Source: Candidatus Methylomirabilis sp.
GTDB taxonomy: Bacteria > Methylomirabilota > Methylomirabilia > Methylomirabilales > CSP1-5
Direction of reading: 5' to 3'
NCBI GenBank assembly: GCA_012974305.1
Contig: JAAXQN010000022.1
Location: 1-48,411, forward strand
DNA length: 48,411 nucleotides
Made by a program: the position numbers and the translations under genes. The notes under the pieces are model-generated. The model ran no database searches. It had not been told where the DNA came from and saw nothing but the letters and a program-made list of their open reading frames with translations. Shown one piece after another: positions 1-9,276 of this stretch (position 1 is its first letter; the number at the start of each line of letters is the position of its first letter).

Positions 1-2
1 GA

Positions 3-128
3 TGGGGGTTAATCATCCTGATCGTGGCTGGACTTGCCCTCTTAAGCAAGGATCACCCCTGGGCCAGGCGACGGCTCGAGCAGATAAAGGCCCGGTTGAA
101 ACGTAGGAAAAGGAAACAAGGGGAATGA
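3..128 (+). CDS. C-terminal fragment of small membrane protein, PGPGW-like (truncated by window start)
   Basis: Open frame from window edge: WGLIILIVAGLALLSKDHPWARRRLEQIKARLKRRKRKQGE*, TM helix followed by basic tail typical of PGPGW-type proteins. Confidence 0.55.
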   Translation, partial: WGLIILIVAGLALLSKDHPWARRRLEQIKARLKRRKRKQGE

Positions 129-142
129 GGAATTCGGTGTGA

Positions 143-2116
143 CTAGCCACCGATCAGCATCAGGCCAATGCCGACGGCAAATACGAGGATGGAGAGGCCG
201 AGTTTTGCCAGATAGACGTAGCAGCGGTGAACGGTCTTATTGTACGAGAGGTTGTTCATTTCCACATACGGGGTCGGCGCCCTGCGGTACCAGCCCTCGA
301 TGACGACTTCCTTTCCGATAATTCCGGGTGTCCGAAAGATGCCGAACAGAAACTCGATGATTCTCAGGGGTTGTCGGTAATCAAGGAAAATAAAGCCGGT
401 CTCGTCTTGAAGCACCAGGTCTGCCGAGTAGACCAGGCCGGGGATGCCTCGCCCGATGATTTTCCCGCTCAGGGTGACGGGGACGGATCTGATGGCAGAC
501 ACTTTGACCTTCTTCAAGAGTGTCGCCACGGAGGCGTCGACGAAGGGTCCCCCTGGATAGGCAAAGACGGTCCGAATCAACGACCCGATCCCGACAGCGG
601 CGATAACCAGACCATACGCCTTGCCAATCCATGAGACATCCTGAAAGACCTTTGGACCGACAAGAGTGAGTGCGGCGAATGGCAACACGAACGGGAAGGT
701 CATCATCAAGAGGTCTACGAAGAACTCGTCCCAGTAACTCTCTGGCTTCTTCACACTGAAAGTCACAAAGGGTTTCTTTTGGTAATGCCAGGAAAGGTCT
801 CCCAGGGCCTGAATCCGCTTCGCTGGCAAGGGATGGGTGGAAGCAAGCTCGTAGAAGCGGGCCCAGGGGTTCCAGAGGTCCCACTGCATGGCGCCGACGA
901 CATTCTCCTGGCTGAACGTCGTTCCGCCGCCGCCGGTGGCCAAGTGAAGGGCAGCCTGGGGATCAAAGATTCCGAGGGCCCTCACCGCCCTCATGGGTGA
1001 GCGCTCTTTCTCCTTTGCCTCTTCGCGACGGGCGGCCGCCAATCCGTAGGCGATCTTCACCAGTGCCCGTGACAAGGCGTTGGGATCCTGAGTGAGGCGT
1101 CCCGCAAACTGGTCGGCGTAGTACTCGCGGGCTCTGGAAAGGAAGAGGACGACGTACTCAGAGATCACGTAGAGGACGAAGCACCCGACGGCGATCAGGG
1201 GTAAGGGATTGCCCCTGCCGCTCGGTCTTGCGGTGATGAGGACTCTGTACAGGTAATAGAGCAGGATCGGGGCCAAGGAGGCCATGGTCATGACCAGCAT
1301 GTCCCAATGAAGGACGTGCCCCATCTCATGGGCGGCCACGGCCTGAAGCTCGTCCTCATCCAGCATCTCGATGAGGCCCGAGGTGAAGATCAGGCGGGCA
1401 TCGCCAGGGTAACGGCCGTAGGTGAACGCGTTCGGGTTGCCGTCGTGGATAATACCCACTCTGGGGAAGGGGATTTCCTTGACCTGGCAGATCTTGTCAA
1501 TGAAGGCCGCGAGATGGGGGGGAAGCTCCTCTGGTGAGACCCAGCGGGTGGATTGGAGGTACCTCAGGAACAGGTCCATGATGAAAGGGGAGACGACGTA
1601 CTGGATAACGATGACAGCGATGGCTAAGAGGACGGCAAGCTCGAGCGCTGCACCAAAGGCCTCCACCGCCAGGAGAAGGACGAGGAAGACCATCCCATAG
1701 AGGGAGAGAAGGACCGCGGTGGATCGAAAGGCAAGATTAGGCAGCCGGGGTAACGGTGTGGAAGGCGGAGCAGCGGAAGGCTCAGCCCGTGTTGTTGACC
1801 TCGTAGAGAAGCCGGCGCCCCGGTCCACAGAGACCGCCAATTTCGTCGAAGCGACCTGGTCCAGCCTTGCCCTCTCTGCGGCGTCTAACCACAGGCCCCT
1901 GCAGTTTGCGCAGCGATCGACGAGGAGATCGGGTGATCCCAATCCCCCCTTCTCGAGAGGAATATGACAACGGGGGCAGCGAATTCGAGAAGGCAAAGAG
2001 GAAAGGAGCGGCTCATCGAGCAGGGGTTTGAGTTGCCGGGGGTGTTTGGAGAAGAAGAGTAGTTCACCCCTGTCGTACCAGGTCCCCTTACACGTGGGAC
2101 AGAAATCCACCAACAC
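143..2116 (-). CDS. M48 family metalloprotease with N-terminal TFIIB-type zinc-ribbon repeats
   Basis: CPTC..CPRC..CANC zinc ribbons, HEMGH zinc-protease motif, several TM segments. Confidence 0.85.
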   Translation of the reverse strand: MLVDFCPTCKGTWYDRGELLFFSKHPRQLKPLLDEPLLSSLPSRIRCPRCHIPLEKGGLGSPDLLVDRCANCRGLWLDAAERARLDQVASTKLAVSVDRGAGFSTRSTTRAEPSAAPPSTPLPRLPNLAFRSTAVLLSLYGMVFLVLLLAVEAFGAALELAVLLAIAVIVIQYVVSPFIMDLFLRYLQSTRWVSPEELPPHLAAFIDKICQVKEIPFPRVGIIHDGNPNAFTYGRYPGDARLIFTSGLIEMLDEDELQAVAAHEMGHVLHWDMLVMTMASLAPILLYYLYRVLITARPSGRGNPLPLIAVGCFVLYVISEYVVLFLSRAREYYADQFAGRLTQDPNALSRALVKIAYGLAAARREEAKEKERSPMRAVRALGIFDPQAALHLATGGGGTTFSQENVVGAMQWDLWNPWARFYELASTHPLPAKRIQALGDLSWHYQKKPFVTFSVKKPESYWDEFFVDLLMMTFPFVLPFAALTLVGPKVFQDVSWIGKAYGLVIAAVGIGSLIRTVFAYPGGPFVDASVATLLKKVKVSAIRSVPVTLSGKIIGRGIPGLVYSADLVLQDETGFIFLDYRQPLRIIEFLFGIFRTPGIIGKEVVIEGWYRRAPTPYVEMNNLSYNKTVHRCYVYLAKLGLSILVFAVGIGLMLIGG

Positions 2117-2299
2117 GCCCTGGGCAAGAGGGGGAATGGTATCTGTTTGAGGGTTTGCAACTTTTATACCTACCTTCGATCAGGGGATGCTCTCGGCCTT
2201 CGGACTTGAGCGCCTCGGCCCTCTGGGGTACCATGCCTATATAATAGGTTAAAGGTCATTTGGGACTCTGTTGATGTACTGTGGCGTGGGGGAGGAAAG

Positions 2300-3001
2300 A
2301 TGGACTTCAGGACGCAGGGAGCCAAGTTGCAAAGCCTGCTAGACCTTCGATCGCCGCCGGTGGCACTGGCGTTCAGATCGGTGCCGCCGCCGAATGTCCA
2401 TCGGATCAGTGAACCCGCGCCGGCGGGATGTGGCTACTGGAAGCTGGCCGCCGACGGTCAGGTTTTTTTTACGGAAGCCTCGGACCACTACAACTGTCCA
2501 ATCGGAGCCCACACCCACGGTGTTGATCTGCCGGCCGAGGCCGCACGGGAGCTTGAGTCGCTCGTGGCGACGATGGTCCAGGTCGAATACATCACCACGG
2601 AGGATTTGCCCAAAATTCCACGACGCACCGCGGCGTTCGGCGTCGCCGTCTATGCCCCGTTGACAGCAGCACCGGTTGACCCGGACGTGGTCCTCGTGCG
2701 GGGGAATCCTAAGCAGATGATGCTGGTAGCGGAAGCTGCACAGGCTGCAGGGATCGGCCGCGAGATGGCGGCCAAACTTCGGCCGACCTGCGCCATCGTC
2801 CCGGAGGCGGCCGAGGCGGGACAAGCCAGCCTAAGTCTTGGATGCATCGGCAACCGGGTCTACACGGGGCTGGGCGATGATGAACTGTACTGCGCCATTC
2901 CGGCTTCCCAGATTGCTGCCGTCGTGAGAAAACTCGAGACCATTATTACCGCAAACCGCGAACTGGAAATTTTCCACCATCAACGTAAGTCCGGATCCTA
3001 G
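2300..3001 (+). CDS. DUF169 domain protein
   Basis: ORF with DUF169-like layout (PPVALAF..., FTEASDHYNCPIGAHTHG..., ...RPTCAIVPEA...). Confidence 0.75.
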   Translation: MDFRTQGAKLQSLLDLRSPPVALAFRSVPPPNVHRISEPAPAGCGYWKLAADGQVFFTEASDHYNCPIGAHTHGVDLPAEAARELESLVATMVQVEYITTEDLPKIPRRTAAFGVAVYAPLTAAPVDPDVVLVRGNPKQMMLVAEAAQAAGIGREMAAKLRPTCAIVPEAAEAGQASLSLGCIGNRVYTGLGDDELYCAIPASQIAAVVRKLETIITANRELEIFHHQRKSGS

Positions 3002-3241
3002 TGCCGTTCCAACTATTTATGCCAACTTTCTCGCTGCACTCGATCACGACCCTTGCAACAAGGCAGGCTGCTCAAATTCGGCCCCTCGATCTTCCTCGGG
3101 GTGGTGAGCCTGTCGAACCACTTATCAAGTTGCAACGGCACGAGTGTCGTCACTGGATGCGAACATTCCTCCGCGCCCGAAGCCGAAAGAGAAGCGTGGC
3201 GCAGCCTCGGAAACACCGGTATGCCATGATGAGGTGCCGGG

Positions 3242-3895
3242 ATGATTATCGTGGCGTTGCCTGACATTCACGATGACGTGGGACGTCTTGGTACAGTTGC
3301 TGAAGATCTCTCTGCGGCCGACCTCGTCCTCTTGGTGGGGGATCTCACGAATTTCGGTCGGCAGGCCGCTGCAGAACGCATCGTCCGGGCGGTGCGAAAA
3401 TATAACAGCCGCATTCTCGCGGTTCCGGGGAATTGTGATTATCCAGAGGTGGATGCGTACCTCACGCGTGAAGGGATCAACCTGCATCGCAAGAGCACAC
3501 TCATCGACGGGATAGCCTTTCTCGGTGTGGGGGGATCGCTTCCTTGTCCAGGGAGGACCCCGAATGAGTATTCGGACCGGGACTTCGAGGCCTTTCTCGC
3601 GGAGGCAGCATCTGACCTCAGGCCCGATGCACCCGTAATCCTCATATCCCATCAACCCCCTCGGAACACGGTGAATGACCTCGTGGGCATTGGAAGGCAT
3701 GTCGGCAGTGAATCCGTCCGGGCCTTCATTGAAACGGTACAACCACTGCTTTGCTTTACGGGACACATCCACGAAGGAAGAGGGATGGATTCCATCGGAC
3801 GAACGAAGGTGATCAATCCGGGCCCCTTGTGGACCGGAAACTATGCCTATGCGAAGGTCAGCGGGAATAATGCAGAGGTCGAGGTACGGCCCTAG
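3242..3895 (+). CDS. Metallophosphoesterase (YfcE/UPF0025-like)
   Basis: DIHDD, GDLTNFG, GNCDYPE, SHQPP, GHIHEGRG metallophosphoesterase motifs. Confidence 0.85.
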   Translation: MIIVALPDIHDDVGRLGTVAEDLSAADLVLLVGDLTNFGRQAAAERIVRAVRKYNSRILAVPGNCDYPEVDAYLTREGINLHRKSTLIDGIAFLGVGGSLPCPGRTPNEYSDRDFEAFLAEAASDLRPDAPVILISHQPPRNTVNDLVGIGRHVGSESVRAFIETVQPLLCFTGHIHEGRGMDSIGRTKVINPGPLWTGNYAYAKVSGNNAEVEVRP

Positions 3896-3897
3896 CC

Positions 3898-4085
3898 CGG
3901 ATTATTCACATAGAAGTAAATAATCTGCCCTCCGGGCTTCGACTCCGCCCCGCGTGTGCGGGGCGTCGCTCAGGGCTAGCGTTGAGCGGGCCGCGCAAGC
4001 GGCCTGTCGAAACCTGCCGGTGCGGCCGAGCCCGCACCTGCAGGCGCATTATTCACGAAGACCCCGGTTCGTGAATAATGCGGGC
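3898..4085. repeat. Intergenic palindromic/MITE-like element
   Basis: Perfect 15-bp inverted repeat CGCATTATTCACGAA (4045-4059)/TTCGTGAATAATGCG (4068-4082), plus related ATTATTCAC at 3902 and nested GC-rich dyads. Confidence 0.5.
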
Positions 4086-4120
4086 TGGGCTGCGTGAGGG
4101 GGTGGAGGGAAGACCCCTTG

Positions 4121-4942
4121 ATGTTTCAGGTGGGAATCAACAGTTTGACGTGCGAATCGGACGGGATCGTTGATGGTCTGCGAAGGATCGCGCGACATGG
4201 CTTTCGGCATGTGGAGATGTGGTGTAACTATGCCCATCTGGATCCCAGGCTGGGTGAGGATGTGACCATGGTCGGACAGATTCTGGAGGAGGAAGGACTT
4301 CGAGCGGTTTCGCTCCATGCCCCGTTCGAGTTCAGGGGGGAGAGATTGTCGGGAGAAACTCTCTGGGAGGCATGGGAGGGGCTCATGGCCCACGTCCTAG
4401 AGACCGCCCAGCATTTGAAAGTGGGGTTCGTCGTCGTACATCCTGTTCTTGTGTGGAGTTCCTTGGATCCGACCCAGGGTGGGCGCGAGATCGTTGCCTG
4501 CCAGGAGCACTCCCTGGGGAGAGTCGCTCGCCTGGCCGCAGGGCAAGGGATCAGGATTGCCTTGGAAAACCTTGGCAGGAAGACCGTCCCGGACCTGGCC
4601 CACCCAATAGCGTTGGTGGAGCTGGCTCACCGTCTTGGGGGGGACAATGTTGGTGTGTGCTTCGACACCGGGCACTGCCTGGTGAGCGGCCTCGACCCAC
4701 TGCGGGAGATGGATCATTGTGCCTCACAGGTGTATTCTTTTCACATACACGAGAATGACGGTGTGGAAGATCTCCACTGGGTCCCTGGAAAGGGACCCAT
4801 CGATTGGCCTCGGTTTCTTGATAAGCTCCGAACACTGAGGTACGAAGGGTCCGTCATTCTCGAGGTATGGGGTGGCAAGGATTCAGAGGATGTGATGCAG
4901 GACGCCAAGGCCTTTGTGAAGCGACACAACCTGCGTTCGTAA
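4121..4942 (+). CDS. Sugar phosphate isomerase/epimerase (xylose isomerase-like TIM barrel)
   Basis: VGINSLTCESDG..., HAPFEF, IALENLG, VCFDTGHCLVSG, HIHENDGVEDLHWVPGKGPIDW motifs. Confidence 0.85.
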   Translation: MFQVGINSLTCESDGIVDGLRRIARHGFRHVEMWCNYAHLDPRLGEDVTMVGQILEEEGLRAVSLHAPFEFRGERLSGETLWEAWEGLMAHVLETAQHLKVGFVVVHPVLVWSSLDPTQGGREIVACQEHSLGRVARLAAGQGIRIALENLGRKTVPDLAHPIALVELAHRLGGDNVGVCFDTGHCLVSGLDPLREMDHCASQVYSFHIHENDGVEDLHWVPGKGPIDWPRFLDKLRTLRYEGSVILEVWGGKDSEDVMQDAKAFVKRHNLRS

Positions 4943-4967
4943 AGAATTGAGGAGGTGCTGGGGAGTG

Positions 4968-5372
4968 ATGAGGAAGGGTGCCGAACGGCGGCTTCGGCCC
5001 CTAACGAAATACCTGTTGATCCAGGTACCCGGGTGGATTGTAGTAGCGGTGGCGCTGTCGTTGATTCGGCGATGGGTCGACCTTCCCGTCTGGGCCGCCA
5101 TCGGTGTGTTCCTCCTTTGGGTCATCAAGGACCTGGTCATGTTCCCGTTTGTCCGCCCGGCCTTTGAGGCTGGTGGAAAGAGCGGAGTCGATCGCCTCAT
5201 TGGGGCGCAAGGCATCGTTGAGGAGCGTCTGGCACCGTCGGGTTACATCCGCGTGCGTGGCGAGCTGTGGCGGGCCGAGGCACTCGAGACTGATGAGCCG
5301 ATTCATCAGGGGAGTCGGGTGAGGGTGCGGGCAGTCCGAGGCCTCACGCTCATCATTCAACCCGAAAAGTGA
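4968..5372 (+). CDS. NfeD-like membrane protein with C-terminal OB-fold
   Basis: Two TM segments, then GAQGIVEERLAPSGYIRVRGELWRAEA...VRVRAVRGLTLIIQP. Confidence 0.7.
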   Translation: MRKGAERRLRPLTKYLLIQVPGWIVVAVALSLIRRWVDLPVWAAIGVFLLWVIKDLVMFPFVRPAFEAGGKSGVDRLIGAQGIVEERLAPSGYIRVRGELWRAEALETDEPIHQGSRVRVRAVRGLTLIIQPEK

Positions 5373-5454
5373 TAGGAGGTGTTGCAAGGCGGGGATCGCC
5401 ACGAACCGGCGAAGGATCAATTGATCATTCGATAAGAGACATAGGGGGAGGACC

Positions 5455-5985
5455 ATGTGGCAAGGGCGGCGCGTTGTGACCATATTTGGTAGCTCGCGTC
5501 CGGTTTCGGGCAGCTCTGCCTATGCCCGGGCTGAGAAGCTCGGCCTGGGTATCGCACGACACGGGTGGGTCCTGTGTAATGGGGGGTATGGGGGGACGAT
5601 GGCCGCTGCAGCCATGGGTGCGCGGCGTGGCGGCGGGGAGACGATTGGCATCACCTGTGCCTTATACAACGGAACCCCCAATCCGTACCTGACCTACCAC
5701 GAGGAAGCTCCCGATCTGTTGGCGCGGCTCGGCCGGTTGGTGGACCTCGGTGACGCCTACCTTATTCTACCAGGGGGGTCCGGCACGTTGCTCGAGTTCG
5801 CCCTGGTTCTCGAGTTCCTGCACAAGCGGCTCATGCCGCCGAAACCGGTGTTGCTTTTTGGCAACTACTGGCGCTCTATCCTCACTGCGGTTCGGCGCGA
5901 GGGTGGGGGCTCTGACACCGAGGCCCAGGTCGTAAGGACGCCGGAGGCGGTGTTGCAAGCGTTGGTAGGTGCGTGGGGCGCGTGA
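5455..5985 (+). CDS. LOG family (lysine decarboxylase-like Rossmann) protein
   Basis: FGSSRP, GGYGGTMAAAAMGARRGGG, LPGGSGTLLEFALV (PGGxGTxxE) motifs. Confidence 0.85.
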   Translation: MWQGRRVVTIFGSSRPVSGSSAYARAEKLGLGIARHGWVLCNGGYGGTMAAAAMGARRGGGETIGITCALYNGTPNPYLTYHEEAPDLLARLGRLVDLGDAYLILPGGSGTLLEFALVLEFLHKRLMPPKPVLLFGNYWRSILTAVRREGGGSDTEAQVVRTPEAVLQALVGAWGA

Positions 5986-6293
5986 TGAAAGAAGGAAAGC
6001 AGGAGGGAAGGTCTTCTGACATGGATCCACATCAAGAAGCTGAGCTGGATCTCGCTCTTCCAAGAGGAAGAAAATTTCGGATCGGGATAGGGCTGATGGT
6101 TATAAGTATGAGCGCCGTCTTATTTTATTTGGTGATTCCGTTCTTGCCAGTCTCATCCGATACCATGGTGCGCATGTTGGTCGGCGGATGGATCGTGAGT
6201 TGGGGTTTATTCTTCGTCGGGACGCTCCTGGCGGGAAAGAAAGGGTATCCCTACCTCAAACGGATCATCCGAAAGCGGTTTCAAAAAAGATAG
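5985..6293 (+). CDS. Small two-TM hypothetical membrane protein
   Basis: ATGA overlap with upstream LOG gene; two predicted TM helices. Confidence 0.6.
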   Translation: MKEGKQEGRSSDMDPHQEAELDLALPRGRKFRIGIGLMVISMSAVLFYLVIPFLPVSSDTMVRMLVGGWIVSWGLFFVGTLLAGKKGYPYLKRIIRKRFQKR

Positions 6294-6370
6294 AGCTCGG
6301 GCGAGCCAGCCTTGTCACCCCTCGAGTGCGATGGTATCATCCGTCGGTGCATTCCGCGGGAGGAGCAGCG

Positions 6371-7210
6371 ATGTGGCAGCAGTGGCAGCACAAGGTTGTG
6401 GGAATCGTCCTTCCGCTGCTCTTCGTTCTGGCATCCTGTGTCACCGCCCCCTCCGGGCGCACTCAGCTCATTCTCATCTCGCCGGAACAGGAAAGCCAGC
6501 TGGGGGTCGATGCTTTTCAGCAGGTCCTCTCGAAAGAGGAGATCACTCACGATCCTAAGCTCCAGGGGGCGGTGGACCGGATCGGGTGGCGGATTGCGAG
6601 GGCGGCCAACCTGACCGATGCCGAATGGGAGTTCGTGGTGATCGACGATCCTGAGACGGTCAATGCATTTGCGCTTCCGGGAGGTAAAGTCGGGGTCTAT
6701 ATCGGCATCTTCCCTGTCGCCAGGACCGAGGGAGGGCTGGCGGCTGTTATGTCCCACGAGGTGGCCCATGTGATGGCACGGCACGGGGCAGAGCGCCTCA
6801 GCCAAGGGCTCTTGGCCCAGCTGGGGGCGGTAGCCATCCAGGCCGGAATGTCTGGAAGCGATCCTGGCGTTGTGCGGGGTGTCATGACCGCCTATGGCCT
6901 CGGAGCAACCGTCGGCGTTCTTCTCCCCTATAGCCGCCTTCAGGAATCAGAGGCGGACCGGATTGGGGTGATCCTGATGGCGAAAGCGGGCTACGATCCC
7001 AAGGAAGCGGTACACGTGTGGGAGCGGATGGCACGGGAGGACGGACGTCGCCCGCCCGAGTTCCTCTCGACTCACCCAGATCCCGAAAGTCGTATTCAGG
7101 ATCTCAAGGCGTTGATGCCAAACGCCCTGAGACACTACCGGCCCTTGCCGGATCAGGTCAACGACAGCACCCGCCTCCTCCCCGGCGTGAGGGGTCAGGA
7201 TACCTGGTAA
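6371..7210 (+). CDS. M48 family metallopeptidase, lipoprotein
   Basis: Lipobox-like LFVLASC, HEVAH zinc motif, ESEADRIG, STHPDPESRI. Confidence 0.88.
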   Translation: MWQQWQHKVVGIVLPLLFVLASCVTAPSGRTQLILISPEQESQLGVDAFQQVLSKEEITHDPKLQGAVDRIGWRIARAANLTDAEWEFVVIDDPETVNAFALPGGKVGVYIGIFPVARTEGGLAAVMSHEVAHVMARHGAERLSQGLLAQLGAVAIQAGMSGSDPGVVRGVMTAYGLGATVGVLLPYSRLQESEADRIGVILMAKAGYDPKEAVHVWERMAREDGRRPPEFLSTHPDPESRIQDLKALMPNALRHYRPLPDQVNDSTRLLPGVRGQDTW

Positions 7211-7213
7211 ACC

Positions 7214-7972
7214 ATGGTTATGTTTCCAGAGAAGGGTACAGTCTTTTTTCCCGATTCTTTGATGATCGGAACCCCGGCAGATTTGGGGCTTGCCTATGAA
7301 GAGGTCTTCTTTGAGACCGAGGATAGGATCAAACTTCACGGGTGGTACGTCCCGCATGAAAGCAGTCGTGTTGCCCTGCTCTGGTTTCACGGCAATGCAG
7401 GGAATATCAGCTACCGGCTGGAAAATCTCGCACTTTTGCATAAACTGGTCGGGGTGAATATTTTCATCTTCGATTATCGAGAGTACGGAAGGAGCGAAGG
7501 GGAGATCTCCAAGGCCGGCACGTTCAGTGATGCCTTTGCTGCCTTCGGGTATTTATGCGGCCGGGCCGAGTTGGACCCGAACCGCATCGTCCTCTTCGGT
7601 CGATCGTTGGGCACAGCCCTCGCAACCGCCGTGGCGGCCGAGCGCGACTGTCTCGGCGTCATTCTGGAATCGACCTTTACATCCACCGATGATGTAATGC
7701 GTATGTACTTTCAATTCCTTCCCCCCCTGCCAGCCGGCACGGTCAAATACGATACCCTCTCGTTGATCGGAAAAGTGAAAGCACCCACGATGGTCATCCA
7801 CGGGGAGTATGACGAAATGATCCCGCTGTGGATGGGGGAACGGGTGTACGAGGCGGCCAGAGAGCCAAAAGAGTTCTACCTTATCCGCGGATCAGCGCAC
7901 AACGACACGTACATAGCGGGAGGGGAGGAGTACTTCACCAAGCTGAAAGACTTCATCGACCGTCTCCGTTGA
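7214..7972 (+). CDS. Alpha/beta hydrolase
   Basis: WFHGNAGN, LFGRSLGTALA nucleophile elbow, GEYDEMIP, GSAHND. Confidence 0.85.
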   Translation: MVMFPEKGTVFFPDSLMIGTPADLGLAYEEVFFETEDRIKLHGWYVPHESSRVALLWFHGNAGNISYRLENLALLHKLVGVNIFIFDYREYGRSEGEISKAGTFSDAFAAFGYLCGRAELDPNRIVLFGRSLGTALATAVAAERDCLGVILESTFTSTDDVMRMYFQFLPPLPAGTVKYDTLSLIGKVKAPTMVIHGEYDEMIPLWMGERVYEAAREPKEFYLIRGSAHNDTYIAGGEEYFTKLKDFIDRLR

Positions 7973-7979
7973 GGGGGTC

Positions 7980-8135
7980 TTGGGATTACGAGGAAAGGCC
8001 GGAACCATTTATACGATTGGCTCCAGCACCCGAGCGTTCTCGGAATTTCTTGAACTTCTCCGGATGTATGAGATTGCGACGCTTGTCGATGTGAGAATTA
8101 GCCCATATAGCAAGGGGTTCTCGAATTTTTGTTAA
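7980..8135 (+). pseudogene. Truncated DUF488 gene remnant
   Basis: TTG-initiated frame MGLRGKAGTIYTIGSSTRAFSEFLELLRMYEIATLVDVRISPYSKGFSNFC*, which matches only the N-terminus of DUF488 (TIYTIGHST...LVDVR). Confidence 0.65.
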
Positions 8136-8304
8136 ACAATCACTTTAGGAATTTTTACCCTTCCAAAGCGTTGGATATGTGTACCTCGGGAAGGAACTCG
8201 GCGGCGCCGACAACCCACCCCTTCCTCGCTCTTGGCGACATCGGACATCGGCCGTCGCGTACCGGACGTTGGACGTTGGACCTTGAACTTTGGACGTTGG
8301 ACCC

Positions 8305-9276
8305 ATGAAAAGAGTCATCATCGATACGGATCCCGGGATTGACGATGCGCTTGCCCTTTTCCTGGCTTTAAGATCGCCAGAGATGCGGGTGGAGGCGATC
8401 ACCACCGTGGCGGGCAACGCCTCGGTTGAGAACTGCACCCGAAACGCCTTCCGCGTCCTAGAGCTCCTGAACCCGGAACCCCGCCCAATAGTCGCCCAAG
8501 GTGCGGCCCGTCCTCTCGAGCGTGAACACCGGGGTGCCGAGGAGGTGCATGGCAGCGACGGGCTTGGGGAGCTGTCCCGCTATCAGAATCCGGACGGCAG
8601 CCCTCGATATCCCGAGCCACGGGAAGGTCCGGCACCGACGCATGCAGCCGACCTGATTCTCGAGCTCATCGGTCGTTACCCGGGTGAAATGAGCCTGATC
8701 ACCCTCGGCCCGCTCACCAACGTTGCCCAAGCCCTGCTCAGGGATCGCGACACCATGGGAAAGGTTCAGCAGGTGATCTGTATGGGCGGTGCCGTTCTTG
8801 TCCCGGGGAACACCTCGCCGACCGCAGAGTTCAACATCGCCACCGACCCTGAGGCAGCCCGGATTGTGTTTACTTCCGGGCTCCCGCTGACGCTCATCCC
8901 CCTCGATGTGACGGAGCGTGTCCGCATCTCGGAAGAAGCGCTCAGAACCTGGGTGGAACCCCTCGCCGATCCCCCTGCCCAGTTCCTGCTGGACTGCACC
9001 GCGCAGGTCATTGCCTTTTCTGGAAAATTTGAGGGATTTCCCGGAATCATCCTCCACGATCCCCTGACCGTGGGCGTGGTGATTGACCGATCACTGGTAA
9101 AGACCCAGCCCCTGTATGTCCAGGTGGAGACACGGGGCGAGATCACTGCGGGGATGACGGTGGCGGATCGCCGCCCCTTCCGGGCAGAGGGAAGACCCAA
9201 CGTGGAGGTGGCCTTCGAGGTGGAGGCGGACCGCTTCCTCACTCTGTTCATGGAACGTTTATGCCGGCGGTCGTAG
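8305..9276 (+). CDS. Inosine/uridine-preferring nucleoside hydrolase
   Basis: MKRVIIDTDPGIDDALA signature and AEFNIATDPEAA motif. Confidence 0.93.
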   Translation: MKRVIIDTDPGIDDALALFLALRSPEMRVEAITTVAGNASVENCTRNAFRVLELLNPEPRPIVAQGAARPLEREHRGAEEVHGSDGLGELSRYQNPDGSPRYPEPREGPAPTHAADLILELIGRYPGEMSLITLGPLTNVAQALLRDRDTMGKVQQVICMGGAVLVPGNTSPTAEFNIATDPEAARIVFTSGLPLTLIPLDVTERVRISEEALRTWVEPLADPPAQFLLDCTAQVIAFSGKFEGFPGIILHDPLTVGVVIDRSLVKTQPLYVQVETRGEITAGMTVADRRPFRAEGRPNVEVAFEVEADRFLTLFMERLCRRS

